DNA from: Dankookia rubra
GTDB taxonomy: Bacteria; Pseudomonadota; Alphaproteobacteria; Acetobacterales; Acetobacteraceae
NCBI RefSeq assembly: GCF_004355005.1
Contig: NZ_SMSJ01000002.1
Coordinates: 186,001-250,000 of the forward strand
Length of the DNA stretch: 64,000 bases
Direction: 5' to 3'
This document shows, one piece after another, positions 1-8,859 of this stretch. Position numbers and translations under genes: made by a program. Below the pieces are notes generated by a model. That model was given only the letters and a program-made list of their open reading frames with translations. It did not search any database and was not told where the DNA came from. The first letter of the stretch is position 1. Each line of letters opens with the position of its first letter.

Positions 1-745
1 GCACGAGTGCCGCGCCGTGCTCAGCCGCCAGCGCCTCGCCGACCGGCACGAGGTAGTCGCCGCCATACTGCAGCGCGACGCCGAAGGCCTGCTCGAAGGC
101 TTCGCGGCCGCGGTCAGAGGCGGCGAAGGCGCGCAGCGCGGGGGCATCCGGTACCGCGCCTGCCGGGGTCCTCAGCAGCGCCTGCAGGTACCGCCAATAC
201 GCTGCCATTGCCAGCGCCTGCACCTGCGCCCCGGCATCGTTGATGTAATATTCCTTGGTGACGTCCCAGCCGGCCTTGGCCAGCAGGTTGGCCAGCGCGT
301 CACCCACCACCGCGCCGCGGCAATGGCCGACATGCATCGGCCCGGTCGGGTTGGCCGAGACGTATTCGACATCGACCTTGCGCCGCGCGCCGACGCTGCC
401 GTCGCCGTAGCGGGTGCCCTCCGCCAGGATGACCGGCAACTGCGCCCGCAGCACGCCTTCCCGCAGGCGCAGGTTGACGAAGCCGGGGCCGGCCGGGGCG
501 GCGCTCTCGACCTCGGGCAAGGCCGCGAGCCGCTCGGCCAGGGCCGCGGCCAGCCTCGGCGGCGCCTGCTTCGCCAGCTTCGCCACCACCAGCGCGCCGT
601 TGGTCGCCATGTCGCCATGGCTCGGGTCGCGTGGCGGCTCCATCAGCACGCGGGCGAAGGCATCGCCCGGCAGGTCGGGCAGCAGTTCCGCCAGGGCAGC
701 GACGGTCCGGGCACGGAGCGCGGCGAAGAGGTCGTGTTCGATCAT
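1..745 (-). CDS. argS: Arginyl-tRNA synthetase, N-terminal part (cut by window edge)
   Basis: Class I synthetase that charges tRNA-Arg in the cytoplasm. About 248 codons are visible from the ATG at 745 (codon 743-745 read on the minus strand). An N-terminal Add-1 type domain is followed by the class I signature region VEYVSANPTGPMHVGH near residues 126-141, where HVGH is the HIGH motif, and then by WDVTKEYYINDAG, which is characteristic of ArgRS. The KMSK region and anticodon-binding domain lie beyond base 1. The gene is separated by about 140 bases from the next gene on the same strand, so an operon link is not shown. Identity is secure; only completeness is unknown. Confidence 0.95.
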   Translation of the reverse strand, partial: MIEHDLFAALRARTVAALAELLPDLPGDAFARVLMEPPRDPSHGDMATNGALVVAKLAKQAPPRLAAALAERLAALPEVESAAPAGPGFVNLRLREGVLRAQLPVILAEGTRYGDGSVGARRKVDVEYVSANPTGPMHVGHCRGAVVGDALANLLAKAGWDVTKEYYINDAGAQVQALAMAAYWRYLQALLRTPAGAVPDAPALRAFAASDRGREAFEQAFGVALQYGGDYLVPVGEALAAEHGAALV

Positions 746-887
746 GGTGGCGCGGGTGTAGCAGGCCGCCCGCCCGGGCGACAGGATGGCGGCGGGCAGG
801 GCCGCCAAGCCTTCCTGGCCCGCGTCGGGTCCGGCGCAAGCCGGTCCAGGCCGCGGCGCCGCGCAGCGACGCCGCCTTCAGCCGGCT

Positions 888-2084
888 TCAGGCGGCCAGC
901 AGCTCGTCCGCCGGGCCGAAGAACTCGTAATGGATCCGGTCCGCTGGGACGCCGGCCGCGACCAGACCGCCTACCAGGTCGCGGAGGAAGGGCTTCGGCC
1001 CGCAGAGATAATAGTCGGCCACCTCGGTCGGGGTGTTCCGCCGCAGCCAGTTCGGCGTCACCCGGCCCGCCTCGCCCTGCCCGGCATCCGCGGCGCGCGG
1101 CGCCTCGAGGAAGATCGTCGTGCGCAACCTCGGCAGCCGACGCGCCAGCTCGGCGACCCGCGGCCCGAAGGCGAGGACGCTGCCATCGATCGCGCCATGC
1201 ACCCAATGCGTCTCAAGCGCCGGCTGCTCGGCCGCGATCGCCTCCAGCATCGACAGCAGCGGCGTCAGGCCGACGCCGCCAGAAAGCAGCACCACAGGCC
1301 GATCCGGCCGCTCCGGCAGGAAGAACTCGCCGGCCGGCGCGGCAACCTCCAGCACCGTGCCGGGCACGGCCTGATCGTGCAGCCAGTTGGAGGCGACGCC
1401 GCGAGGCTCCCGCTTCACGCTGATGCGGTAGCCGGCCTCGCCGGGGGCGGAGGAGATGCTGTAGTTGCGCTTCAGCGGCGGCTGGCCCGGGACCTGCAGT
1501 CGGAAGGTCAAATATTGCCCGGGCCGATGGCGCATCACCGGGCCGCCATCCTCCGGCCGCAGCGTGAAGGACGTGATGATCGCGCTCTCCGGGCTCTGCT
1601 CCGCCACGACGAAGCGCCGCCAGCCCCGCCAGCCGCCGCGGGCTTCGGCCGCGGCGCGGTAAATCTGGGCCTCCCGGCCGATCAGGATATCGGCCAGGGT
1701 CCAGTAGGCCTCACCCCAGGCGGCGAGGACTTCGGGGGTCGCCGCCTCGCCCAGCACCTCGCCGATCGCGCCCAGCAGGGCTTCCGCCACGTGCGGGTAG
1801 TGTTCCGGCAGGATCACCAGGCCGGCATGCTTCTGCGCGATCCGCTCGACCGCGCCGGACATCGGGCCGAGATTGTCGATGTGCCGCGCATAGGCCAGCA
1901 CCGCCGTCGCCAGCGCCCTAGGCTGCGACCCGGTCTCGCCATGATGCGACTGGTTGAAAAGGTTGCGGATCTCCGGGTTGCGGAACATCCGCTCGTACAT
2001 CCGCTGGGTGATGGCGAGGCCGTGCTGCTCGAGCGCGGGGACGGTCGCCTTGACGATGGCGATGGTGGTGTCGCTGAGAGGCAC
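888..2084 (-). CDS. hmp: Flavohaemoglobin, nitric oxide dioxygenase
   Basis: A 398-residue protein of normal family length that oxidises NO to nitrate with O2 and NAD(P)H. Globin domain about 1-138 carries Tyr30, Gln54 and proximal His86 (in RIAQKHAG), the expected haem-pocket residues. The reductase part has the FAD motif RNYSIS at 206-211, the NAD(P)-binding GGVGLTP at 269-275, CGPKPF at 361-366 and a C-terminal FFGP at 388-391. The start is a GTG at 2084, preceded by AAGGAG seven bases upstream, which supports this choice. It is divergent from an NsrR-like regulator across an 81-base gap with a palindrome, so NO-responsive derepression is the likely control. That regulation is inferred from the arrangement and family knowledge. 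Confidence 0.96.
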   Translation of the reverse strand: MPLSDTTIAIVKATVPALEQHGLAITQRMYERMFRNPEIRNLFNQSHHGETGSQPRALATAVLAYARHIDNLGPMSGAVERIAQKHAGLVILPEHYPHVAEALLGAIGEVLGEAATPEVLAAWGEAYWTLADILIGREAQIYRAAAEARGGWRGWRRFVVAEQSPESAIITSFTLRPEDGGPVMRHRPGQYLTFRLQVPGQPPLKRNYSISSAPGEAGYRISVKREPRGVASNWLHDQAVPGTVLEVAAPAGEFFLPERPDRPVVLLSGGVGLTPLLSMLEAIAAEQPALETHWVHGAIDGSVLAFGPRVAELARRLPRLRTTIFLEAPRAADAGQGEAGRVTPNWLRRNTPTEVADYYLCGPKPFLRDLVGGLVAAGVPADRIHYEFFGPADELLAA

Positions 2085-2097
2085 GCGCCGGCTCCTT

Positions 2098-2120
2098 AAA
2101 TGGTATAATAAAAACCACTT
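2098..2120. promoter_or_regulatory. Palindromic operator between hmp and nsrR-like gene
   Basis: AAATGGT at 2098-2104 and ACCACTT at 2114-2120 form an inverted repeat (6 of 7 positions match) around an A/T-rich core. This is the only A/T-rich stretch between the two divergent starts. The core also contains TATAAT on the plus strand and TATTAT on the minus strand. Length and position suit a dimeric Rrf2 regulator covering both promoters. Assignment to NsrR is inference. Confidence 0.65.
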
Positions 2121-2165
2121 ATCAGGGCCTCACGCCCGCCGGTATGCCATGTATAGGAACGAGCC

Positions 2166-2663
2166 ATGCGCCTCACGCTGCACACCGACCTCGCCTTCCG
2201 CACCCTCATGCATCTCGGCCTGCGGGACGGGCGGCGGGTGCAGACCGAGGAGATTGCCGCCGCCTGGCGGATCTCCTCGAACCACCTGGACAAGGTGGTG
2301 CAGCGGCTGGCCGCGGCCGGCCTGGTCGAGACCCGCCGCGGCCGCGGCGGCGGCATGGTCCTGGCCCGGGCGCCTGAGGCGATCCGCCTCGGCGAGGTGG
2401 TCCGCTGCACCGAGGAGGACCTCGCCTTGGTCGCCTGCTTCGCCGGTGATGGCGACCCGTGCGGCGACCAGGTTGGCGAGCGGTGTGTCCTGGCCGGCGC
2501 CTGCCGGCTGCAATCAGCGCTCGGCCGGGCGCTTGCGGCCTTCCTCGGCGTCCTGGACGGGATGACGCTGGCCGACCTGCTCGACCCCGCCGCACGCGCC
2601 GCTGCCGCCGGCCGCCTCGGGCTGGAGGGGGCGGAGCCGCCGGCCGCAGCCCTGCCCGGCTGA
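2166..2663 (+). CDS. nsrR: Rrf2-family regulator, NsrR-like NO sensor
   Basis: A 165-residue protein with the Rrf2 winged helix at about 1-75 (start MRLTLHTDLAFRTLMHLGL, recognition region SSNHLDKVVQRL, then wing RRGRGGGMVLAR). The C-terminal half carries Cys91 in CF and Cys107-x5-Cys113, matching the three [Fe-S] ligands of NsrR with its C-x5-C spacing. Extra cysteines occur at 81 and 99, and the loop between the first and second ligand is longer (16 residues instead of about 5) than in E. coli NsrR. The divergent hmp and the shared palindrome support a repressor that senses NO through its cluster. The start ATG has AGGA a few bases upstream. The tail beyond residue 150 is low complexity. 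Confidence 0.88.
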   Translation: MRLTLHTDLAFRTLMHLGLRDGRRVQTEEIAAAWRISSNHLDKVVQRLAAAGLVETRRGRGGGMVLARAPEAIRLGEVVRCTEEDLALVACFAGDGDPCGDQVGERCVLAGACRLQSALGRALAAFLGVLDGMTLADLLDPAARAAAAGRLGLEGAEPPAAALPG

Positions 2664-2716
2664 CGCGAGCGGCAGCGGCAAGAGATTGGCGACGAACCTG
2701 CCCTATCCTGGGCTGC

Positions 2717-2929
2717 ATGAGCTTCTACGAACTCGCCGTCATCGTCGCCGGCATCGCCATGGGCGTCTGGCTCGACCGCCTGCTCGGCCCGGCCCGCCGC
2801 CTCGGGCTGCTGGCGCTGGGCGCCGCGGCACTCGGCGGCCTGCTGCTGCTCGGCCAGGACTGGGCCGGCATGGCGCTTGGCTGCCTACTCGGCGCGCGGT
2901 TGGTACCGGTGCGGGCGCCGCGGGCGTGA
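2717..2929 (+). CDS. Small two-helix membrane protein, unknown function
   Basis: A 70-residue protein (MSFYELAVIVAG...). Two hydrophobic segments can be seen: residues about 5-18 and a longer one at about 28-46, separated by a charged DRLLGPARR turn, with a second short hydrophobic stretch to residue 62. Codon use is G/C-rich at third positions like its neighbours, which supports real coding. It follows the nsrR-like gene by about 50 bases on the same strand, so co-transcription is possible. I recognise no family. Confidence 0.55.
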   Translation: MSFYELAVIVAGIAMGVWLDRLLGPARRLGLLALGAAALGGLLLLGQDWAGMALGCLLGARLVPVRAPRA

Positions 2930-3299
2930 ACGCCTGACGCTGGAAGGCAGCACGGGGAAAATGTACTCTCCGCGGGCTTCTCATCCGCGTGTGCGGGTCT
3001 GGCCTCCGTCGCGCTGAGGCTCAGGGAATAAACCGGCAAAAGCCTGAAATCCGCCTCAAGGCGCCGCCGGACGGCAATGGCGAGAGCGGGCTTCTTCGCC
3101 GCGTTCCGCCCGCACCGCTTGAGGATTTTACAAAATAAGCGATCGAGGCCTTGGTTCGCATCCAGACCCGGGACGCGACCGATGCAAGACGCTTTTGACA
3201 GTATTCCTATAGCTTTCGGCGCCGGGAAGCGCAACGGTACTGTACGGCGCCGGCCAGCGAACGAGACGGGAATGGCGTTCCCTGCCCCGCCGCCGCTTG
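2930..3299. other. Intergenic stretch, no gene seen
   Basis: This 370-base stretch between a plus-strand and a minus-strand gene shows lower G/C around 3120-3220 and no open frame with a credible protein. A TTGACA hexamer occurs near 3195 but no matching -10 box lies at the right distance. I see no tRNA, terminator or repeat. Confidence 0.5.
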
Positions 3300-4418
3300 C
3301 TATCGCCGTCGTTCGGCGAAGGCTTTGCCCGGGTCACCGAACCGCATGCTGGGATGGCTGCGGGCATATTGCGGCGGGAAGCTTGCCGTGGCTCCCAGCG
3401 CCTCGGCCGCGTGCCAGGGCCAGCGCGGCTCCCACATCATCCCCCGCCCCAGCGCGATCAGTTCCGCCGCACCATCCTGCAGCGCCGTCTCCGCCAGGTC
3501 CGGCTCGTGCAGCAGCCCGACGGCCATGGCGGCGATCCCCGCCTCCTGCTGGATCCGCCGCGCATAGGGCAGCTGGTAGCCCGGCTCGACCCGGATCGCC
3601 TGCGCCGCGCTGATTCCGCCGGAGGAGGCGGTGACATAGTCGCAGCCCTGGGCCTTCAGGGCGCGGGCGAAGGCGACGCTGTCATCGAGGTCCCAGCCGC
3701 CTTCCGCCCAGTCGGTTGCCGAGATCCGGACGCCGATCGGCTTGCCCGCCGGCCAAGCGGCGCGCAGCGCGGCGAAGACCTCGAGTGGCCAGCGCATCCG
3801 CCCCAGCAGGTCGCCGCCATAGGCGTCGTTCCGCGCATTGGCCAGCGGCGAGAGGAAGCAATTCAGCAGGTAGCCATGCGCCGCATGCAGTTCGATCAGG
3901 TCGAAGCCCAGCGCATCCGCCCGGCGCGCCGCGGCGACGAAGCTGGCCTTGATCCCGGCCATCTCCTCCGTCGTCAGCATCTGCGGCACCGGCCGGCCGG
4001 GATAGGCCAGGTCGCAGGAGGAAACCGGCTGCCAGCCCCCCGCTTCAGGCGGCAGGTTTCCGTTCCCTTCCCAAGGCCGGTCGACTGAGCCCTTGCGCCC
4101 GGCATGGGCGAGCTGGATGCCGAGCGCCGCCTCGCCCTGGGCACGGCAGAACTCCACTACCGGCCGCAGTGCCTCGGCCTGCGCATCGGTCCAAAGCCCG
4201 AGGCAGCGCGAAGAGACCCGGCCGCGCGGCTCCACCGCCGTTGCCTCCATGATGACCAGCCCGGCGCCGCAGACCGCCAGGTTGCCGACATGCATCAGGT
4301 GCCAAGGCGTCGCATGGCCCTCGGGCGTGGCGGAATACTGCGCCATGGGCGAGACGACGATCCGGTTGGCGAGGGTGAGATCCCGCATCGTATAGGGCGC
4401 GAAGAGCAACGCCGGCAT
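3300..4418 (-). CDS. NADH:flavin oxidoreductase, old yellow enzyme (YqjM/NamA class)
   Basis: A 372-residue FMN-dependent TIM-barrel ene-reductase. Family marks are NRIVVSPMAQYSA (19-30), GIQLAHAGRKG (100-110), HAAHGYLLNCFLSPLANAR (178-196, His178 and His181 bind the substrate), NDAYGG and a C-terminal FMN-phosphate region ALGRGMM. In the classical YqjM class the position after PM is a redox-tuning cysteine (Cys26); here residue 26 is Ala in PMAQY, while Tyr28 is retained. The enzyme should still reduce activated C=C bonds with NAD(P)H, perhaps with a changed flavin potential. It stands alone, about 130 bases from ppc on the same strand. Natural substrate cannot be read from sequence. Confidence 0.9.
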   Translation of the reverse strand: MPALLFAPYTMRDLTLANRIVVSPMAQYSATPEGHATPWHLMHVGNLAVCGAGLVIMEATAVEPRGRVSSRCLGLWTDAQAEALRPVVEFCRAQGEAALGIQLAHAGRKGSVDRPWEGNGNLPPEAGGWQPVSSCDLAYPGRPVPQMLTTEEMAGIKASFVAAARRADALGFDLIELHAAHGYLLNCFLSPLANARNDAYGGDLLGRMRWPLEVFAALRAAWPAGKPIGVRISATDWAEGGWDLDDSVAFARALKAQGCDYVTASSGGISAAQAIRVEPGYQLPYARRIQQEAGIAAMAVGLLHEPDLAETALQDGAAELIALGRGMMWEPRWPWHAAEALGATASFPPQYARSHPSMRFGDPGKAFAERRR

Positions 4419-4552
4419 TCGGACTTTCCCTCATGGGGGCTTGCCCGCCCGGCCGCCCCTTTCGGCGTGCCGGCCACCGCCCCCTCCTGGGGGGATTGTG
4501 GCGCTCTTCTCGCGCGGGGCAAGAGTTCCGGGCCCGCCGATTGAGCATGGCG

Positions 4553-7330
4553 TTACCCGAAGGCGCCGACCTCATGCGTGATGGCCGCGCCACAGCCGCG
4601 CACCAGGCCGAAGAGCCGGGCCATCGGCTGGAAAATCGCCGCATGCTCGCGCGCATAGCTCAGGCCTTCCCGCGCCGGGGCCGGCTCGTGGAAGTCGAGC
4701 CCGACCACGGCGCCGGGCGCGGCGGGAAAGATCTCCTCCAGCAGCGCCACCACGGGCTCGACGTCGAGCTGCAGCACCCGCAGCACCATGCTCTCCCGCG
4801 TCGCGCCGTGGCGAGGGCTGAAATCCGGCAGCTCCACCGCCAGCAGCCAGATGCGGTGGATCAGCGCCAGCCGCAGCGCGTGCAGCAGCACCAGCCGGTC
4901 CGGCATCGCCGGCAGGTCCGGCCAAGCATGACGCAGCGCGAGGTGGTCGGCCTGCAGCCGGCGGAACAGCCGCCGAGTCAGCGCATCGAGGTCGAGCCGC
5001 TCGACCGCGGAGGCCACGCCGAGCAGGGCCTCCCGACGCCCTGGCCGGCGGGTGAAGCCGGCGCGATCGAGCCAGGGGCCGGGATCGAGGGTGTCCACAA
5101 CCGCCCGCAGCACGCCGATATCCGAGCAGGCCGAGGCCCGCGCCGCCATCGCCAGCGCGCGGCGGAAGCGCGGCGAGCGGGCCCGGAGATCCTGGAAGGC
5201 GTCCGGATTGGCTTCCGCCGCGATACCGAGGCCGTGGATCGAGTTCGCCATCCAGCCGAGCTGCTGCAGGATGGCGTTGTTCGGAATGGCGCGGAGCTGC
5301 GAGGGGTGGCTGATCCGCATCGGACCGCCCATGCCGTCGCTCTGCCGCACCGCGGGGCGCGACCCCGTGCGGTCCAGCAGACCGGGGCCGAAGGCGCCGA
5401 GCAGCGCGGCATAGCCGGGATCGGCGACCAGCGCCTGCATCTCCCGCCGGACCGTGGCGAAGAAGTCGGCGACGTAGTCGGCCTCGGCATAGACCGGGTC
5501 ATCGACCGGCCCCACCGGCGCGAAGGCATGCGCGGCGATGCCGGCGACCGTCGCGGCGGCAAGCGTCGGCGTACCGAACATCAGGTAGCCGTCGCCGCCC
5601 TGGAAGGCCATCTCCTCCCGCAGCTTCAACCCGGCGCGGTCGAGCGCGGCGCGGGCCTGCGGCGGGGAGAGATAGGCCATGCGATCGGCCAGGCTATCCG
5701 GGTGCCCCCCGCGGCCGACGCTCTCGCCATGGGTGTCGAACAGCACCACCTCGATGCCGTCCAGCTTATGCCGGTGCAACAGGTCAACGAGGCGGAGCTT
5801 GAGCCGCTCGGCGAGGTAGCTGGCGGCGAGCTGGCCGACATAGCGGCCGGAATCCGAGTAGCCGAACTGCAGGCAGATGCGGCCGTGCTGCCGCAGGTAG
5901 TCGCGGTAATGCGGGCTGCGCAGCGCCTCCTCCAGCACCCGCTCGCCGCGGTCGAGCGCCTCGGCGGTCTCGAACAGCGGGGAGAGCTCGACCGCATGGT
6001 CGCAGCCGAAGCGCTTCGCCAGCCAGAGCGCCGCCAGCAGCGTATAGCCGGTCTCGGTCTCGGCGATCAGGAAGCGGATCGGCGCCGAGCCGTCGACATG
6101 CTTGGCGATCTGCGTGCAGACCAGCATCAGCCGCGCCGCGGAGGCCTGCTCGGCGATCAGCGCGCCGAAATCGACGGGCTGCGGCGCCACCTCGGCGAGC
6201 GCCGTGTTGATCTGCGCCAGCAGGCCGCGCCGCTGCGCCATGTCGTCGGCCGCGACCGCGAGGCCGAGCCGCTGGCGCACCGCGTTGTGGACCTGCGCCG
6301 CGTTCAGCCGGACATGGGTATGCGCCAGCGCCAGGCCGTGCGCGGCGAGGCCGCCGCGGGCGACGGCCAGCGCCAGCCGCGCCGCGTCGTCGGGCGCCGC
6401 GGCGATGGCGGCGGGGAACAGTTCAAGCAGCGGCGCGGTCGTGGTCATCGCTGCGTCGCGGCGGTCGAGCATCACCGCGGCGAGGCGCTCCACCGCCTCC
6501 GGCGCGGGCTTCTCCGGCACCGCGGCGATCTGCGCCTCGATCGCCTCGAGCGCGGCGCCGATCCGGGCCCCGAGCGGCGCGGCGCAGTCGCCGAGCGGCG
6601 CCATCTGCGCCTGCAGCCGTTCGAGCTGCAGCCGCTTCATGGTGAGGCGCAGCCGCAACGTGTCCCACCAGCCGATATCGGTGCGGCCGTCGGTGTCGTA
6701 GCCGACCCAGGAGGCCAGCAGCACCGGGCGCGGCACCAGCCCCATCCAACGGTCGCTCCAGATTCCCTTGGCCGCGGTCAGCAGCGCGGCGGCCAAGCCA
6801 TCGAGCGCGTCGCGGCCGCGCTGGATGGCGGCGACGGCCTGGCGGAACTCCTCCGCGAGCGTCGGCGCAGTCGGGCGATGGATCAGGCCCTCCGGCCAAG
6901 TCTCGCCGCTGGCGGCGCGGGCCAGCGCCTGGTTGGTCTCCCAGGGCAGTGAGAATGTCGGGTGGGCGGTGAAGACCGCGGCGAATCGGGGGGTCTCGAC
7001 CAGGGCGCGGTAGCGCGCGAAGGGGATCGGGCTGTCCTCGGGGTCCGGCCGAACCAGCCGCTCGGCCAGCGTGGCGAGGTCTGGCGTGCTGCCATCCAGC
7101 CCGACATAGGCGGCGATGCGCCTCGCCCGCTCAGCGGCGGCGACGTCCGCGAGCTGCTGGATCATCGCCGCCAGGGCATCAAGATCCAGCAGGCTATCAT
7201 CCATCCGCCGACTGATGGCCAGGGCGATGAGGAGGACGGGATCGCCGAAGGGGTCCTGCGCGGCAGCGGCGCGGGCCTCCCGCAGGCGGGCCAGGAGTTC
7301 CTCGAGGGGGTCGGGCGTGATGTCCGGCAT
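4553..7330 (-). CDS. ppc: Phosphoenolpyruvate carboxylase, divergent type
   Basis: A 925-residue cytoplasmic enzyme expected to convert PEP and bicarbonate to oxaloacetate. Recognisable blocks are TAHPTF at 121-126 (catalytic His of TAHPTE), FGYSDSGRYVG, the FDTHGESVGRGGHP loop standing for FHGRGGTVGRGGGP, FQGGDGYLMFGT and LRAIPNNAILQQLGW for the E. coli LRAIPW region. Several positions differ: Glu after TAHPT is Phe, and the glycine loop and LRAIP region are altered. I chose the ATG at 7330; an in-frame GTG lies at 7345, and neither has a strong ribosome site. Length matches the family (about 880-930). A reduced, altered or different lyase activity cannot be excluded. Confidence 0.82.
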   Translation of the reverse strand: MPDITPDPLEELLARLREARAAAAQDPFGDPVLLIALAISRRMDDSLLDLDALAAMIQQLADVAAAERARRIAAYVGLDGSTPDLATLAERLVRPDPEDSPIPFARYRALVETPRFAAVFTAHPTFSLPWETNQALARAASGETWPEGLIHRPTAPTLAEEFRQAVAAIQRGRDALDGLAAALLTAAKGIWSDRWMGLVPRPVLLASWVGYDTDGRTDIGWWDTLRLRLTMKRLQLERLQAQMAPLGDCAAPLGARIGAALEAIEAQIAAVPEKPAPEAVERLAAVMLDRRDAAMTTTAPLLELFPAAIAAAPDDAARLALAVARGGLAAHGLALAHTHVRLNAAQVHNAVRQRLGLAVAADDMAQRRGLLAQINTALAEVAPQPVDFGALIAEQASAARLMLVCTQIAKHVDGSAPIRFLIAETETGYTLLAALWLAKRFGCDHAVELSPLFETAEALDRGERVLEEALRSPHYRDYLRQHGRICLQFGYSDSGRYVGQLAASYLAERLKLRLVDLLHRHKLDGIEVVLFDTHGESVGRGGHPDSLADRMAYLSPPQARAALDRAGLKLREEMAFQGGDGYLMFGTPTLAAATVAGIAAHAFAPVGPVDDPVYAEADYVADFFATVRREMQALVADPGYAALLGAFGPGLLDRTGSRPAVRQSDGMGGPMRISHPSQLRAIPNNAILQQLGWMANSIHGLGIAAEANPDAFQDLRARSPRFRRALAMAARASACSDIGVLRAVVDTLDPGPWLDRAGFTRRPGRREALLGVASAVERLDLDALTRRLFRRLQADHLALRHAWPDLPAMPDRLVLLHALRLALIHRIWLLAVELPDFSPRHGATRESMVLRVLQLDVEPVVALLEEIFPAAPGAVVGLDFHEPAPAREGLSYAREHAAIFQPMARLFGLVRGCGAAITHEVGAFG

Positions 7331-7470
7331 GGCCCCATGTTGCACGTGCGAAGGGTCCGGGCGCCAGGGGGAGTTTCATTGCCCGGAGACCGGAACGGTG
7401 GCACTCCCGCAGGCATGCCACCGCCGCTGCCGTCGGAACGGGCAGGCTGGACAGCGAGCGGGCAAGGCGT

Positions 7471-8805
7471 TCAGCGCTTGGCGGTGACGCCCGCGCCGCT
7501 CACCCGCCAGACAACCTTGCCGACATCGTCGGCCACCAGCAGCCCGCCCCTGCCGTCCGGCGCAACGCCGACGGGCCGTCCCTGGGCCCGGCCCTCGGCA
7601 TCGAGGAAGCCGGTCAGCACGTCGAGCGGCGCGCCCTCCGGCCGGCCATCGGCGAAGGGGACAAAGACCACCTTGTAGCCGGATGGCGGCCGGCGGTTCC
7701 ACGACCCGTGCTGGCCGACGAAGGCGCCTTCCCGGTAGGGCGCCGGCAGCCCGCGATCCTCGCTTCCCTGCGGCGGCGCGAAGGCCAGGCCGAGCGAGGC
7801 GGTATGCGGGCCGAGCGCGTAGTCGGGCGGGATGGCCCTGGCGACCATCGCCGGATTCGGCGGCACCCGGCCATCCACGTGCTGGCCGTAGTAGCTCCAG
7901 GGCCAGCCGTAGAAGCCGCCGTCCCTGAGCGCGGTCATGTAGTCGGGCACCAGATCGCTGCCGAGTTCGTCCCGCTCGTTCACCGCGACCCAGAGCGCCC
8001 CGGTCCGCGGCTCCCAGGCGAGCCCGACCGGGTTTCGCGTGCCGGAGGCGAAGACGCGGTGCCGGCCGGTCCGCGCGTCGATCTCCCAGACCGCGGCGCG
8101 CTCGTGCTCGGCCTCCAGCCCGTTCTCGGCGACGTTGCTGTTGGAACCGACCGCGACGTAGAGCCGGCTCCCGTCCGCGGAGGCGACGAGGTTCTTGGTC
8201 CAGTGGTGGTTCAGCGGGCCACCCGGCAACGCGGCAACCGTCTCGCCCGGCGCGGCGATCCGGGTCTCGCCGGGACGGAAGCGGAAGCGCAGCAGGGCGT
8301 CGGTATTGGCGACGTAAAGCGTCTCCCCCACCAGGGCCATGCCGTAGGGCGAGTTGAGGCTGTCCAGCAGCACCGCGCGGGTTTCCGCCTTGCCATCACG
8401 ATCGGCATCGCGCAGCAGGGTGATGCGGTTCGCGCTCTCGGTCTTCGCGCCGGCCCGGCCCTGCAGGATGCCCTGGACCCAGCCGCGGAATCCCCGGCGA
8501 TCCTCGGGCCGCTTCGGCGCGTTGGTCTCGGCGACCAGCACGTCGCCGTTGGGCAGGACGAGGAGTTGCCGCGGATGGTCGAGGCCCTCGGCGAAGGCGG
8601 CGACGCGGAGCCCCGCGCCCGGCTGCGGCATGGCGCCCGCGGTCCAGCCGCGCGCCGGGGCGATAACGACGGTGGGGATCAGCCCTTGCCGCGGCGACGG
8701 CAGCGTCGGCGCGGGGCCGGTGCCCTCGGCGACGCTCAGGGTCGCCTGCTCGCCGCAGGCGCCGAGGGCGAGGAGGCATAGCAGGACAATGGGGAGGCGG
8801 GGCAT
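7471..8805 (-). CDS. Sorbosone dehydrogenase-like beta-propeller lipoprotein
   Basis: About 444 residues from the ATG at 8805, which gives a clean lipoprotein signal [17 protein letters not shown] with the lipobox LGAC; an upstream start at 8835 would bury it behind ten polar residues. The mature part is a six-bladed-propeller type with marks of the sorbosone dehydrogenase/PQQ sugar dehydrogenase superfamily: [40 protein letters not shown] and [13 protein letters not shown]. Such proteins oxidise aldoses or sorbosone in the periplasm using PQQ, but many members have no known substrate. It sits alone on the minus strand between ppc and the two-component operon. PQQ binding is family knowledge, not demonstrated here. 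Confidence 0.85.
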   Translation of the reverse strand: MPRLPIVLLCLLALGACGEQATLSVAEGTGPAPTLPSPRQGLIPTVVIAPARGWTAGAMPQPGAGLRVAAFAEGLDHPRQLLVLPNGDVLVAETNAPKRPEDRRGFRGWVQGILQGRAGAKTESANRITLLRDADRDGKAETRAVLLDSLNSPYGMALVGETLYVANTDALLRFRFRPGETRIAAPGETVAALPGGPLNHHWTKNLVASADGSRLYVAVGSNSNVAENGLEAEHERAAVWEIDARTGRHRVFASGTRNPVGLAWEPRTGALWVAVNERDELGSDLVPDYMTALRDGGFYGWPWSYYGQHVDGRVPPNPAMVARAIPPDYALGPHTASLGLAFAPPQGSEDRGLPAPYREGAFVGQHGSWNRRPPSGYKVVFVPFADGRPEGAPLDVLTGFLDAEGRAQGRPVGVAPDGRGGLLVADDVGKVVWRVSGAGVTAKR

Positions 8806-8859
8806 GGCGGGCCTTGCGCGGGGTTGCCCCGACAACGCGCAAGCCTCCGCGAAGTGGCC

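Noticed and set aside
3186-3230. TTGACA hexamer in the 2.9-3.3 kb gap taken as a promoter
   Set aside because: No -10 box occurs at 16-18 bases and the genes on both sides face this gap with their ends or start elsewhere.
4433-6952. Long open frame on the plus strand opposite ppc
   Set aside because: It is a mirror frame of a strong family gene; its amino-acid makeup (Arg/Gln/Gly-rich) has no fold and third-position bias fits the minus strand.
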